Positions 14,118 through 21,607 of a stretch of DNA of 28,200 nucleotides are shown one piece after another (the stretch's first letter is position 1; each line of letters starts with the position of its first letter). A program made the position numbers and the translations under genes. This DNA comes from a virus. Below the pieces are notes generated by a model. It saw only the letters and a list, made by a program, of their open reading frames with translations, was not told the origin of the DNA and did no database searches. Where the stretch lies: positions 1 through 28,200 of the IMG/VR virus record IMGVR_UViG_3300043122_000130; one strand, 5' to 3'.

Positions 14118-14639
14118 ATGATTGAAGAGTGGAAAGAAATTGAAGGTTTTAGTAATTATTTTATCTCATCTTTTGGGAGTGTTAAAAGTCTTAAAAGAAA
14201 GGTTCCAAGAATACTACTACCTGATTTAAACAAAGAAGGTTATTTAAGAGTTTCTTTAAGTGATAACGGCAAAGTGTCTAGGTTTAGTGTACATAGATTA
14301 GTTGCTTTACATTATAAAGATAACCCAAAGAATGAGCCTTTTGTTAATCACAAAGACGGAGATAAACAAAACAACAATTCAGATAATCTAGAGTGGTGTA
14401 GCTGTTCTTATAACACAATACATGCTTTTGAGAATGGATTACGTATACACGGAGAACTTGCACCTAATGCACAGTTAACTGATGAGATTGTTGTTAAAGT
14501 TTGTGAACTGATTCAATCAGGTTTGAAAAGAAAGCAGATATTAGATTTAAAATTACACGAAGCATTAAACAAAAGTAAGTTTGATGATATAAGATCTAGG
14601 AAATGCTGGAAAAGAATAAGTATTAATTATCAATGGTAA
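14118..14639 (+). CDS. Intron-encoded HNH homing endonuclease (NUMOD4 + HNH)
   Basis: The protein has 173 residues; ATG 14118 has AAGG 10 nt upstream, and the TTG two codons earlier is poorer. Residues 2-27 (EEWKEIEGFSNYFISSFGSV) form a NUMOD4 DNA-binding motif. Residues 57-93 form the HNH nuclease: FSVHRLVALHY, then VNHKDGDKQNNNSDNLEW. A C-terminal helical part (ELAPNAQLTDEIVVKVCELI, RKQILDL) resembles the helix-turn-helix region seen in related intron enzymes. It should cut the intronless helicase gene near the Walker A codons and so spread the intron. Its stop codon and last two codons form the 3' strand of intron stem P6, so RNA structure constrains the protein's C-terminus. Confidence 0.9.
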   Translation: MIEEWKEIEGFSNYFISSFGSVKSLKRKVPRILLPDLNKEGYLRVSLSDNGKVSRFSVHRLVALHYKDNPKNEPFVNHKDGDKQNNNSDNLEWCSCSYNTIHAFENGLRIHGELAPNAQLTDEIVVKVCELIQSGLKRKQILDLKLHEALNKSKFDDIRSRKCWKRISINYQW

Positions 14640-14841
14640 AAAGTGCAACGACTATCGAAACCACATCGTGAGATGGAAGGGAGTAGAGTACACCCAAGTG
14701 GGTGGAAGCGCATAGCCCTTAGCAAGTAATGTTGAAGGTGAAGATATAGTCTGAACTTCTGTGGGGACACAGAGACGCAGCTAACGTTGTGAAAACGTCA
14801 GTGATGCTGGTGTGGATTAACGAACCACATTGAACAAATTG

Positions 14842-15804
14842 GTTAAAATGGGAAAGAGTGTTATAGTAGATACACTCACAGAACATATTATCTCCACAGA
14901 GAAAAACAAGTTTGGTGATCCTCAGAAAGTAGCTCTATTCAAGTTTGAAGAGCAACCTGATGAAACTATTAAGAAAGTGGCAGGTAAGTTTTACAAAAAG
15001 GATTTCTCTAATCCAGAGAAAATTATCTTCATAAGTAGTGAAGGGAAAGAAGTTGATATCTGGGGAAATGAGATTAGAGACAACCAGAACTATTTCTCAC
15101 ACGAAGAACTTGTCAAGGCTGTAGACAGTGTTGGTGATAGCGTAGTAATGTATAACAACTACGGTAGATGTAACTGGGATGAATTAAAAGGTGCTATCCG
15201 TCATGCAGTATTAGTTGAGCATGTAGAAGATATTGTAATAGATCCTGTAACTCGTTTAACAGCAGGTATGACTGCAGCGGAAGCAAACACAGAGCTTGAA
15301 AGATTTGCTGATGAAATTAGTAAGATGAGCCAAGACTTAGGTTTTACATATTATTGTTTCTGTCACCTTAAAGCACCTGAGGGTAAACCTCATGAATTAG
15401 GAGCTAAAGTATTTTCTTCTCAATTCCGTGGATCTCGTGCTATGATGCAAGCCTGTTTCTACATGATAGGTCTGGAAGGCAATAAAGATCCAGAAGAACC
15501 TGAGAAAGTTCAGAATACAAGGCACCTTGTTGTGCTTGATGATAGGAAGTTTGGCAGAACTGCTCGTATACCTTTATTTTATGATGTAGACACTGGGGTG
15601 TTTGCTGAACCGCCTGAGGGTTTCTTAGAGGATGAGTATGCTCAGAGGTTATCGGAATGGACAGTTACTGCACCAGTACAAGAAAGTCTTATCAGACAAC
15701 CTGAAAACGTTTCTATCGAAGTGTTTGAGGAGGGGGTTAATGACACTGTGGACTACCAATCTATAGATGAGGATTTTAGTGATGAAGAATTACCATTTGA
15801 ATAA
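14842..15804 (+). CDS. Primase-helicase, T7 gp4-like, exon 2 (DnaB-type helicase domain)
   Basis: This is the second exon, 320 codons plus stop. It completes Walker A (VKMGKS, lysine 307 of the joined protein) and holds the rest of a hexameric RecA-type 5'-3' helicase: Walker B-like DIVIDPVTRLTAG, FCHLKAP, and SSQFRGSRAMMQACFYMIGL. The segment VVLDDRKFGRTARIPLFYDVDTG corresponds to the T7 gp4 region ending in the arginine finger and YNKETG-like strand. The C-terminus (DEDFSDEELPFE) is an acidic tail resembling SSB tails, which in T7 gp4 binds the polymerase. A frame opening at TTG 14830 inside the intron has no ribosome site and is not a real start. The DNA polymerase gene begins 10 nt after the stop. 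Confidence 0.9.
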   Translation, partial: VKMGKSVIVDTLTEHIISTEKNKFGDPQKVALFKFEEQPDETIKKVAGKFYKKDFSNPEKIIFISSEGKEVDIWGNEIRDNQNYFSHEELVKAVDSVGDSVVMYNNYGRCNWDELKGAIRHAVLVEHVEDIVIDPVTRLTAGMTAAEANTELERFADEISKMSQDLGFTYYCFCHLKAPEGKPHELGAKVFSSQFRGSRAMMQACFYMIGLEGNKDPEEPEKVQNTRHLVVLDDRKFGRTARIPLFYDVDTGVFAEPPEGFLEDEYAQRLSEWTVTAPVQESLIRQPENVSIEVFEEGVNDTVDYQSIDEDFSDEELPFE

Positions 15805-15813
15805 GGAGTTTGT

Positions 15814-18324
15814 ATGGCAAAGTTTGTTTTCGATTTAGAGACTACAGGTTTAATGAACTCTTCTAGTATCGATTATACTAAAGAAGGTTACCCATTAAGA
15901 GAAGATTTTAAAATCCATTGTGTGGTGGCTCAAGATGTAGACACTAAAAGGATCTTTGCTTTCTATGACGGGGAGAAGTACGATATAATTTGTTCCAAAA
16001 CAAGTAAACGTATTAACTATACTCATCTACCTCTAGAAGACTTTAAACGTGTACTTAACAGTGCTAAGTCATTGATAGGGCACAATATTCTGAATTATGA
16101 TCTGCTTGTTCTAAAGAAATACTGGGGTATTGATTATACTGTCGGGGAGAAAGAGGGTGTAGAAGACACTGTTAATGGTAGAGAGTGTTACTTGGATGAC
16201 ACCCTTGTGAAGAGTAAACTCCTTAATCCTGATAGGCAAGGAGGTCACAGCTTAGCTAATTTTGGTAAGTTATTACAATTCAAAAAAGGTGATTATGGTA
16301 AAGAAGATAATGCTTGGGATAAGTTCTCTAAGGAAATGCTTGCTTACTGTATCGATGATGTAAGATTAAACACTCTTGTACATGAGCGTCTTAACAAAGA
16401 ATGGGGTGATTGGGATTGGGGTGATGCCTATAGGTTAGAGAAAGCTACGAAAGAGTTAGTTACAAGAGGGGAGCAGAGAGGTTACTACTTTGATAAAGAG
16501 TTAGCGGAATGGTGTGAGGAAGATCTGAATAACAAACTTAAAGTTATTGAAGAAAAAGTTACTCCTCTTCTACCTCGTAAAACTCTACCTAAGAGCAAGC
16601 AACCTACTTTCCCAGCTAAACCTTTCTCAGGTGATGGATCTATTTCCGCAAATGGTTGGAATTTTTTAGAGAATCATTTAGGTTACAAGGTTAATAGAGA
16701 AGCTTTAGAGATTGTAGTTCCTCCTAAAACTTCTTTTAAAGGTGACGGAACTTTAAGTAAAGCAGGTATTAACTTTTGTATTAAAGAAGGTTGTGAAGAC
16801 GAGGAGTTGATGCCTGAGTTTATACGTTCCAGACTTAAACGTGTTCAAGAGTTATCTCCATTACCTGAGGATGAACTTGTTAAGGCGAAAGAAGATTTAA
16901 GAAATGGTGTTATGCCTGATCTAACTACCCCTATGACATTAGCAGATCAGAAGGAACTCAAAGAGTATTTAGTAACTTTAGGGTGGAACCCTTTGGTTTG
17001 GTCAGAAGATGATTTAAGACTTGATAAAAAAACAAAGAAACCTGTCTCTCAAGAACAGTATGAAACTAGGGTTGAGAGATATGTTAAAGAAACTTTAGAA
17101 AGTCCTTTCTGTAAATATAGGTGTGAATTCTTAGGTGTTAAACCAGAGGGATTAAAAGCTAAGCTTATGAACCATGATATAAGTAGACCTCTTAAAAGGT
17201 ATGGTAGCCCTAAATACACTATAGACTTAGAGAAAACTATAGACCCTAATTTGAAAAAACTAGGAGAGAAGGTTGAGTGGGTGAAAGATGTTGTTGATTG
17301 GTTAACCTACAGACACAGACGTAATGCAATCCACTCCCCTCCTAATGCCAGTAAGAAAGAATGGAGTGGTTGGTTAACAAACAAAAGGATTTTAGAAGAT
17401 AATCGTATACCTACGCCAGCAGATACGTGCGGGGCTAGTACGGGGCGTTTTACACATATAGATATTTGTAATATTCCCAGAGTATCAAGCACTTACGGCA
17501 AATACATGAGAGCTTTATTTGGTGTTGATCCAGAAACTCATTATCAAGTAGGTATGGATTTCGACAGTTTAGAGGCTAAGATTGAAGCTCATTTCTGTTA
17601 TCCTTACAAAGGAGGTGTTGAGTATGGTGTTAGTTTAACAGCAGCTAAACCTAATGATATTCACTCTGTAAATGCGAGGAAAATGGGTGTAGATAGGGAC
17701 TCAGCTAAAACTTTAAAATATGCAAGCTCATACGGTGCCCAGCCACCTAAGTTAGCTAAACAAATGAACTGGCCTCTTGAGAAGGCTAAACAAGTCTTTG
17801 AAGCTTTCTGGGAAGCATCTTCACCTTTAAAAAGTTGTTTAGATACAACGAAAAAGGAATGGGAGAATAATCGTAAAAAGTACATTAAAGGGTTAGATGG
17901 GAGAAAACTTTTTGTAAGAAGTCCCCACTCAATTGGGAACATGTTATTCCAAAACGCTGGCGTGACATGTGCTAAACGTGCTGCTGTTTGGTGGGATAGA
18001 CAAGTACAAAAGGAATGTTTGAAAGGCGTCAATATGATGTGTATGTACCATGATGAGCAACAAACAGAAGATTTAAAAGAAAACGTTAAATTTAAAATGT
18101 TCTCTGATGAAGAGTCTGCTATTAGTTGGAAGAAAACACATGAAGAAAGTACTGGTAAAATCTTATCTGATGTCGGTCACAAAGGTGATAAATACTTTGT
18201 CGCCTACTGCAGATCAGGTGAATTAGCAGCTTTAAGTTGCGGCTATGCAAGCAGTTATTATAACTTAAACGTAGAATTAAGTGGCGGCTATATCCTCGGT
18301 AGAAACTGGGCTGACTGTCATTGA
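15814..18324 (+). CDS. DNA polymerase, family A, T7 gp5-like
   Basis: The 836-residue replicative polymerase starts at ATG 15814 behind AAGGAGTTTGT. The N-terminal 3'-5' proofreading exonuclease has FDLETTG (D7, E9), LIGHNILNYD and YCIDDVRLN. The polymerase domain has motif A VGMDFDSLEAKI (D582), motif B DRDSAKTLKYASSYG (R628, K632, YG) and motif C MYHDE (H746-E748). There is no 5' nuclease domain. The final GRNWADCH matches the T7 gp5 end GPNWAICH, which helps fix the lineage. The segment between motif C and that end is about 40 residues longer than in T7 (704 residues in all). T7 polymerase uses host thioredoxin as clamp; whether this one does cannot be told. Confidence 0.95.
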   Translation: MAKFVFDLETTGLMNSSSIDYTKEGYPLREDFKIHCVVAQDVDTKRIFAFYDGEKYDIICSKTSKRINYTHLPLEDFKRVLNSAKSLIGHNILNYDLLVLKKYWGIDYTVGEKEGVEDTVNGRECYLDDTLVKSKLLNPDRQGGHSLANFGKLLQFKKGDYGKEDNAWDKFSKEMLAYCIDDVRLNTLVHERLNKEWGDWDWGDAYRLEKATKELVTRGEQRGYYFDKELAEWCEEDLNNKLKVIEEKVTPLLPRKTLPKSKQPTFPAKPFSGDGSISANGWNFLENHLGYKVNREALEIVVPPKTSFKGDGTLSKAGINFCIKEGCEDEELMPEFIRSRLKRVQELSPLPEDELVKAKEDLRNGVMPDLTTPMTLADQKELKEYLVTLGWNPLVWSEDDLRLDKKTKKPVSQEQYETRVERYVKETLESPFCKYRCEFLGVKPEGLKAKLMNHDISRPLKRYGSPKYTIDLEKTIDPNLKKLGEKVEWVKDVVDWLTYRHRRNAIHSPPNASKKEWSGWLTNKRILEDNRIPTPADTCGASTGRFTHIDICNIPRVSSTYGKYMRALFGVDPETHYQVGMDFDSLEAKIEAHFCYPYKGGVEYGVSLTAAKPNDIHSVNARKMGVDRDSAKTLKYASSYGAQPPKLAKQMNWPLEKAKQVFEAFWEASSPLKSCLDTTKKEWENNRKKYIKGLDGRKLFVRSPHSIGNMLFQNAGVTCAKRAAVWWDRQVQKECLKGVNMMCMYHDEQQTEDLKENVKFKMFSDEESAISWKKTHEESTGKILSDVGHKGDKYFVAYCRSGELAALSCGYASSYYNLNVELSGGYILGRNWADCH

Positions 18325-18343
18325 TTATTAAAGGAGAAAACAA

Positions 18344-18700
18344 ATGAATAAATTAAATAAATTACAACCTGTACTATCTACATTATATATGTATTCAGGT
18401 GACGAAGATGAATGTTGTATGAAGCACTTCGAGAACGGTCTATGTATTCTTTACAAAGGAGGTGACCCTTCTAACCAAGATCTATATGTAGATTACAATA
18501 ATTCAGGTATCACTTCAGAAGAGTGGAGTAAGTACGAAGAAGATATATCTTACGAACCTAAAGATACTTTCAGAGGAGACCTGTGGAAAGAGGTTTACGA
18601 TGTTTACCAAGAGCTGTCTGAAAAAGATAGAGAATTCTTTTGGGGTAAAGTATTTCCTTACGGCCACATCACTTCTAGTAGTTGGTTACAATACTACTAA
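18344..18700 (+). CDS. Phage protein, unrecognised (118 residues)
   Basis: ATG 18344 follows AAAGGAGAAAACAA, 19 nt after the polymerase stop. The product is acidic and rich in tyrosine and tryptophan (TLYMYSGDEDECCMKHFENG, DYNNSGITSEEWSKYEEDIS). It closes the replication operon and is followed by the palindromic spacer. No motif is recognised. Confidence 0.68.
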   Translation: MNKLNKLQPVLSTLYMYSGDEDECCMKHFENGLCILYKGGDPSNQDLYVDYNNSGITSEEWSKYEEDISYEPKDTFRGDLWKEVYDVYQELSEKDREFFWGKVFPYGHITSSSWLQYY

Positions 18701-18746
18701 AATAACCCAACCAAAAAGCCCTCCAACAAGGCCTCCCCTCATAAAA

Positions 18747-18792
18747 TAAGTCTACAATTTTGCCAAATATAAGTGTCACTTTTGTAGACTTA
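18747..18792. repeat. Nested palindrome in the spacer after the replication operon
   Basis: TAAGTCTACAA (18747-18757) and TTGTAGACTTA (18782-18792) are a perfect 11-base inverted repeat around 24 nt. That loop itself contains AAGTGTCACTT (18771-18781), a palindrome with one central base. A third small hairpin, TGTTGC-CAC-GCAACA, follows at 18814-18828. The 236-nt spacer 18701-18936 is otherwise non-coding and strongly pyrimidine-rich on the plus strand. The site could be a terminator, operator or replication origin. The lack of a U-tract on the plus strand argues against a simple rightward terminator. Confidence 0.6.
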
Positions 18793-18854
18793 CCTTTCCC
18801 AAACACCTCCCTCTGTTGCCACGCAACAACCTCCCTTTTATTTCAAATTTCCCC

Positions 18855-18883
18855 TTGACACCATCCCACCTTTCCCTTAATAT
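18855..18883 (+). promoter_or_regulatory. Sigma-70-type promoter
   Basis: TTGACA (18855-18860), 17 nt, TAATAT (18878-18883), 54 nt before ATG 18937. It starts the accessory-gene group after the palindromic spacer. Confidence 0.65.
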
Positions 18884-18936
18884 ATCTCCTATCGAAACAG
18901 AATGTTTCAAATTTTAAACTTTTTAGGAGAATACTT

Positions 18937-19272
18937 ATGAGCGAATATAGCCTTGTCACAAACACCCCTTCCCACAAGAAGAATATCTGTTGTGTAAGTG
19001 GGGAGTATACGGAAAATAGCTTACGTCTTAATGAAGATTCAGGTTACTGGAAGAGTTCCACCACTATCTATGTTAAGGAATCTTTAGTGGAAAAGAAATG
19101 GATTGGGGATAATTTATTTGTTTTCATCAATAATCAAGTGTTTTGGGAAATAAACCGTTGTGACCTAGATGTGATTGCTCCTGTAAGAAGTCCTAAAGAG
19201 TTCCAATATCTTGTACATGAAGAAGAATATTCAACTATTGAAAAATGTAACTTTTCTTGTGATTATAAATAA
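18937..19272 (+). CDS. Phage protein, unrecognised (111 residues)
   Basis: ATG 18937 follows TTTAGGAGAATACTT. The product is polar with several cysteines (SLVTNTPSHKKNICCVSGEY) and beta-rich segments (DNLFVFINNQVFWEINRCDL). It is the first gene after the 18855 promoter. No family is recognised. Confidence 0.66.
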   Translation: MSEYSLVTNTPSHKKNICCVSGEYTENSLRLNEDSGYWKSSTTIYVKESLVEKKWIGDNLFVFINNQVFWEINRCDLDVIAPVRSPKEFQYLVHEEEYSTIEKCNFSCDYK

Positions 19273-19283
19273 GGAGAATAATT

Positions 19284-19490
19284 ATGTACAACGAAAACGG
19301 TGTTCCAGAAGAAAAAGATTTAAACTTGCAGATTATGTCGTTCATGGTTGTGAAGTTTAACTATGAAGCGGATTGTTACAACCAGTACTCAATACGAATG
19401 AGTTTGAAAAATGCTATGAGACTTTGCGCTAAGAAACGTTCAGATGACCCAACTGGTGATTACAAAGTACACGGTGAATTGGATTTTTAA
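19284..19490 (+). CDS. Small phage protein, unrecognised (68 residues)
   Basis: ATG 19284 follows GGAGAATAATT, the module repeated through this region. The product reads MYNENGVPEEKDLNLQIMSF and MVVKFNYEADCYNQYSIRMS and is followed by a short hairpin, TTGGATT-TTT-AATCCAA, over its stop. The function is unknown. Confidence 0.64.
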   Translation: MYNENGVPEEKDLNLQIMSFMVVKFNYEADCYNQYSIRMSLKNAMRLCAKKRSDDPTGDYKVHGELDF

Positions 19491-19503
19491 TCCAAAAAGC
19501 CTA

Positions 19504-19531
19504 TTGACAAAGTATTCCGTTTTGCTAAGAT
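19504..19531 (+). promoter_or_regulatory. Extended -10 sigma-70-type promoter
   Basis: TTGACA (19504-19509), a 16-nt spacer ending in TGC, and TAAGAT (19526-19531), 53 nt before ATG 19584. It belongs to the four-member TGC class. Confidence 0.66.
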
Positions 19532-19583
19532 ACCCTTGTAAACAAATGAACAACTTTTAAAATTAATTATTGGAGAAAATACT

Positions 19584-19889
19584 ATGAATACTATTTATGA
19601 AATCTGGATTTTCAACGAAGTACGTTATCAAAGTTGGAATACTTCCAATAAAATAATCGCTGGAAAAGAGTACCTACTTTTAGATAAATGTTCTCGTAGT
19701 GAACCAGAAGGAGTTAGACACTGGGCTACATTTCATGAACTTGATGAAAATGGGGTACCTAAAACCGATAAAATTTTCGTAGGAGATTACGATTGGTGGT
19801 TTAAACAAATAGATTTTAAAACAGCCACTAAAGTTGGTGAAATTGAAAAAGTTTGTAAATGGAAAATTAAAGTTAAAACGGGAGAATAA
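19584..19889 (+). CDS. Phage protein, unrecognised (101 residues)
   Basis: ATG 19584 follows TTGGAGAAAATACT. The product (MNTIYEIWIFNEVRYQSWNT, ATFHELDENGVPKTDKIFVG) is beta-rich, soluble and ends in Lys-Thr-Gly-Glu. Its last codons, GGA GAA TAA, are the ribosome site of the lipoprotein gene. The function is unknown. Confidence 0.68.
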   Translation: MNTIYEIWIFNEVRYQSWNTSNKIIAGKEYLLLDKCSRSEPEGVRHWATFHELDENGVPKTDKIFVGDYDWWFKQIDFKTATKVGEIEKVCKWKIKVKTGE

Positions 19890-19892
19890 ATT

Positions 19893-20444
19893 ATGAAAAT
19901 ATTTAAAATGTTATTAGTGGTGTTGTTGGTAGGTGGTCTGTCTGCTTGTGGTAATCCTTTGGACAAAAATCTTGTCAATCAGAAAGAGTTAGTAGTATTG
20001 TCTGTATTAAATGATAAAGTTTATAACTCTTGTTCCGCTAACCCAAAAGAGGTAATCAGGGTTATAAACAAGAGAACATCTGCACCTATTATAAATGATT
20101 CTTTCCGAGACGTAGAATACCTTATTAAAAGTTTTGATAACTCTTTGAAATGTAATACAGTGACCACAACCATACAAGATTTATACTTTAAATTATACGG
20201 AGAGAAGTTATTTTCGGATAGTAAGGTGACTTTAGAAAAAGAATCAGCTATTACATCAGAATTACTTTCTGCAAAGGAGATAAGAGAACTTACTGCCACA
20301 GTTAAAACTTGTAATATTGCTAAGGTTAAGGTGATATCTTTACTTGACCAAAATAACCTGCTCACTATAGATGACAAGAATGTCATTGAAAAACTTGTAT
20401 TGCGTTGTGAAAGTGATAAACTTCTTCAAGAATTAAATAACTAA
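19893..20444 (+). CDS. Phage-encoded lipoprotein
   Basis: This 183-residue protein starts at ATG 19893 behind GGAGAATAAATT. The N-terminus is a classic lipoprotein signal: MKIF, a hydrophobic core (LLVVLLVGG) and the lipobox LSAC with cysteine 19. Glycine and asparagine follow, so the +2 residue is not the aspartate that retains lipoproteins in the inner membrane. The mature part has several cysteines (NSCSANPK, KTCNIAKV, LRCESDK) that may form disulphides. Lipoproteins in phage early regions, such as T5 Llp, can block the phage's own receptor after infection; that role here is only a suggestion. There is no Rz or spanin partner. Confidence 0.78.
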   Translation: MKIFKMLLVVLLVGGLSACGNPLDKNLVNQKELVVLSVLNDKVYNSCSANPKEVIRVINKRTSAPIINDSFRDVEYLIKSFDNSLKCNTVTTTIQDLYFKLYGEKLFSDSKVTLEKESAITSELLSAKEIRELTATVKTCNIAKVKVISLLDQNNLLTIDDKNVIEKLVLRCESDKLLQELNN

Positions 20445-20457
20445 AGGAGAATAAATT

Positions 20458-20685
20458 ATGAAATTCAAATTAACACCACCTCCTTCTACAGATGCTGGCA
20501 CTTATTGTGGAATTGACAAAACCACCTTCCAATGGAACACTCCTGTAGAAGCGGTATACCTGTGTCCGAAGAAGAAAGGGATTCTCGTATTAGGAGAAGA
20601 GTTTATACGCTTAGGTGGCTCTCCTGACATATTTAAAAAGGAAATCTCTTATATCTGGGGATGTTTTGAGGAAGTGGAGGGATAG
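20458..20685 (+). CDS. Small phage protein, unrecognised (75 residues)
   Basis: ATG 20458 follows AAAGGAGAATAAATT. The product (MKFKLTPPPSTDAGTYCGID, CPKKKGILVLGEEFIRLGGS) looks beta-rich and globular, with two cysteines near its middle and one near its end. It ends the transcript group before the next promoter. The function is unknown. Confidence 0.64.
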   Translation: MKFKLTPPPSTDAGTYCGIDKTTFQWNTPVEAVYLCPKKKGILVLGEEFIRLGGSPDIFKKEISYIWGCFEEVEG

Positions 20686-20714
20686 CCCCATCCAAATAAA
20701 TATTAAAACTTTTG

Positions 20715-20742
20715 TTGACTCTGTTTCCCGTTGTGCTAATAT
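20715..20742 (+). promoter_or_regulatory. Extended -10 sigma-70-type promoter
   Basis: TTGACT (20715-20720), a 16-nt spacer ending in TGC, and TAATAT (20737-20742), 46 nt before ATG 20788. It shares the layout of the early rightward promoter at 10026. Confidence 0.7.
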
Positions 20743-20787
20743 TACCTTATTCCAACGGGGGATATAATTTAAAAAGGAAACCTTATT

Positions 20788-21192
20788 ATGAAACAATACA
20801 TTATGATGAATAAAGAGAACAATAGAGTTATTATTAATTCAGATCTACACAATAACCACCTAAGTGGGGAACTAGGTAACACTCGTGTACATGATTTCAA
20901 TCCAACTTTATTTAATAAAAACTTTAAGAGTGTGATTAAATCTTGGTGGATGGGTGCAGACCTAATACCTGTAAAATTTATTCTACTTGATTCTGATTGG
21001 GTTGAGAATCTTTTTACAGAATATGAGTGGCTTTATTTAAAAGGTTCGGGTAAAGTTTATAAAGTGTACCACTACTCTTCGAAAGAAGTCACCCTCAACC
21101 CTTTTGTTAACAGATTTGGTCTTGATGAGAAGGTATATATTAAGGATGTAGGCAAGCTATCTTACGAAGATTTTTTAGTATTTCAATTTTAA
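20788..21192 (+). CDS. Phage protein, unrecognised (134 residues)
   Basis: ATG 20788 follows AAAAAGGAAACCTTATT. The product (MKQYIMMNKENNRVIINSDL) is soluble, with aromatic segments (NFKSVIKSWWMGADLIPVKF, YEWLYLKGSGKVYKVYHYSS). It is the first gene of a promoter-led group. The next gene repeats the same leader, AAAAAGGAAACCTT. No family is recognised. Confidence 0.67.
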   Translation: MKQYIMMNKENNRVIINSDLHNNHLSGELGNTRVHDFNPTLFNKNFKSVIKSWWMGADLIPVKFILLDSDWVENLFTEYEWLYLKGSGKVYKVYHYSSKEVTLNPFVNRFGLDEKVYIKDVGKLSYEDFLVFQF

Positions 21193-21204
21193 AAAGGAAA
21201 CCTT

Positions 21205-21606
21205 ATGAATATTTCACAACACTTTGGCAAATTTACCAACTTACCACAAGCATCTCGTACAAGTTTATTAGCTATTGCAGATGGACACTTTCATTCAATT
21301 GATAGCACCACTGGTCATGAAGTGTTTGCCATAAATAGAGGACTTGCACACTGGTTGCTACACAATTGCGAACATGAAGTTCCTCCTTTAGAAAAGGCTC
21401 GTTCTGCAAGTATCCTAGCTCATCAATATTCAACTTCTGGTGCAAAAACCTCTTGGCCTAAGAAACCAATTGTGATAAACTGTGATGAAGCTCGTATCGA
21501 AGATGGAGCGACTAGGTTGTACGCAATTGCTTATGCACAAACTAAAGGGGTGTGTATGCCAATTGAATTCAAAACTGAAATTAACGATGATGAAGAAGGA
21601 GAATAA
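21205..21606 (+). CDS. Phage protein with a faint ParB/Srx-like C-terminal signature (133 residues)
   Basis: ATG 21205 follows AAAAAGGAAACCTT. The C-terminal part, KKPIVINCDEARIEDGATRL followed by YAIAYAQTKGVCMPIEF, has the layout of ParB/Srx-type domains (a Val-Ile strand, then DG-x-TRL, then a helix and a VP/MP strand). The N-terminal part (ADGHFHSIDSTTGHEVFAIN, RGLAHWLLHNCEHEVPPLEK) is histidine-rich and not part of that pattern. ParB-like phage proteins bind DNA or hydrolyse nucleotides, but the usual order of motifs is not met, so the call is tentative. The gene ends in Glu-Gly-Glu, overlapping the next ribosome site. Confidence 0.6.
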   Translation: MNISQHFGKFTNLPQASRTSLLAIADGHFHSIDSTTGHEVFAINRGLAHWLLHNCEHEVPPLEKARSASILAHQYSTSGAKTSWPKKPIVINCDEARIEDGATRLYAIAYAQTKGVCMPIEFKTEINDDEEGE

Positions 21607-21607
21607 C

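Larger units (their letters stand above)
13964..14841 (+). mobile_element. Group IA (T4 td-like) self-splicing intron within the helicase Walker A codons
   Basis: The intron is 878 nt. P1: exon GCTGGT (13958-13963) pairs with GCCAGC (13977-13982), with the required U-G at the 5' splice site. P10: TTTAAT (13971-13976) pairs with the 3' exon GTTAAA (14842-14847). P4: CTCAGG (14017-14022) with CCTGAG (14043-14048). P6: ten bases from 14054 with 14630-14639. P7: GACTAT (14650-14655) with ATAGTC (14746-14751). The last base is G, preceded by the td-like run TGAACAAATT. Removal joins GGT to GTT in phase and rebuilds GAGVKMGKS, the ATP-binding loop. The core segments closely resemble the T4 thymidylate synthase intron as I know it. 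The HNH gene sits in the P6 loop, as I-TevI does in td. Confidence 0.93.

Noticed and set aside
14830-14841. TTG at 14830 as the start of a separate helicase protein
   Set aside because: It lies in the last 12 bases of the intron, has no Shine-Dalgarno, and a protein starting there would lack the first half of Walker A.
17307-18343. Minus-strand frames of 61, 123 and 73 codons over the polymerase gene
   Set aside because: They are antisense to conserved polymerase motifs and have no ribosome sites.
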